This document shows positions 11,061-11,094 of a stretch of DNA of 11,094 nucleotides, one piece after another (position 1 is the first letter of the stretch; each line of letters starts with the position of its first letter). Source of the DNA: Baffinella frigidus (Eukaryota; Cryptophyceae; Cryptomonadales; Baffinellaceae); the NCBI GenBank assembly GCA_026770585.1, contig MU646873.1, positions 96,436-107,529 on the forward strand. The letters are read 5' to 3'. Position numbers and translations under genes: made by a program. The notes under the pieces are model-generated. The model was given only the letters and a program-made list of their open reading frames with translations. It searched no databases and was not told where the DNA came from.

Positions 11061-11094
11061 CGCAGATTGAAACGCATCGTCGCTTCAAGAAGAC

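Noticed and set aside
10947-11094. Actual chromosome end
   Set aside because: The last tract is degenerate and gives way to low-copy sequence before the window stops. A real end would be long and nearly perfect.
1-11094. tRNA, rRNA, riboswitch, bacterial promoter or terminator
   Set aside because: By eye I found no cloverleaf with conserved tRNA boxes, no conserved rRNA segments and no bacterial gene context. The hairpins present are foldback repeats without terminator-like U tracts.

Overview
This window looks like eukaryotic subtelomeric or interstitial-telomeric DNA. I see no bacterial, phage or organellar gene, no operon and no gene I can call with confidence. From about 2040 to the right end it is dominated by a degenerate 7-bp repeat of the TTTAGGG (plant/green-alga) telomere type, mostly with the G-rich strand on the + strand. 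If the window is subtelomeric, the chromosome end would lie to the right. The telomere type and the GC-rich filler suggest a green-lineage alga. That assignment is an inference; TTTAGGG also occurs in some other protists.

Layout. Positions 1-2030 are low-copy DNA built of decayed duplicated modules, interrupted by short foldback insertions at 265-414 and 791-916 and by less certain ones at 1519-1671 and 1814-1961. Positions 2041-4340 are heptamer tracts alternating with short GC-rich dispersed modules, one perfect 8-bp array (3124-3217) and a weak RGG-rich reading frame (3378-3851). Positions 4340-4770 are low-copy. Positions 4770-6600 are heptamer arrays, each block homogenised for a different variant, with a C-strand block at 5441-5577. 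Positions 6600-7160 hold two nested foldback units, one carrying a 144-bp insertion with a perfect 4-bp target duplication. Positions 7190-7920 are TTGAGGG, TTTAGGG, TTTATGG and TTTGTGG arrays. Positions 7925-8390 are low-copy with a foldback, 8397-8654 is a TTTCGTG/TTTCGGG array, and 8711-9342 is a tandem low-copy duplication whose second copy holds a second 150-bp foldback element. Positions 9343-9530 are another foldback, 9685-9820 a 16-bp tandem array, and the rest is heptamer arrays with GC-rich modules.

The strongest result is a set of small non-coding foldback elements whose insertions can be read directly, because the window also holds the unoccupied paralogous site. Two copies of exactly 150 bp lie in opposite orientation at 265-414 and 8949-9098. 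They are 90% identical without gaps and are flanked by 4-bp direct repeats (ACTC/ACGC and GATC/GATC); empty sites exist at 8-11 and 8743-8746. A 144-bp element at 6766-6909 has related ends (TCATCTC against TTATCTC), a perfect GATT duplication and an empty site at 7102-7105. No transposase is present, so these are best described as MITE-like non-autonomous elements, possibly undescribed.

No pathway or gene cooperation can be inferred. Long open frames across the repeat arrays arise because a 7-bp period without stop codons stays open in several frames.
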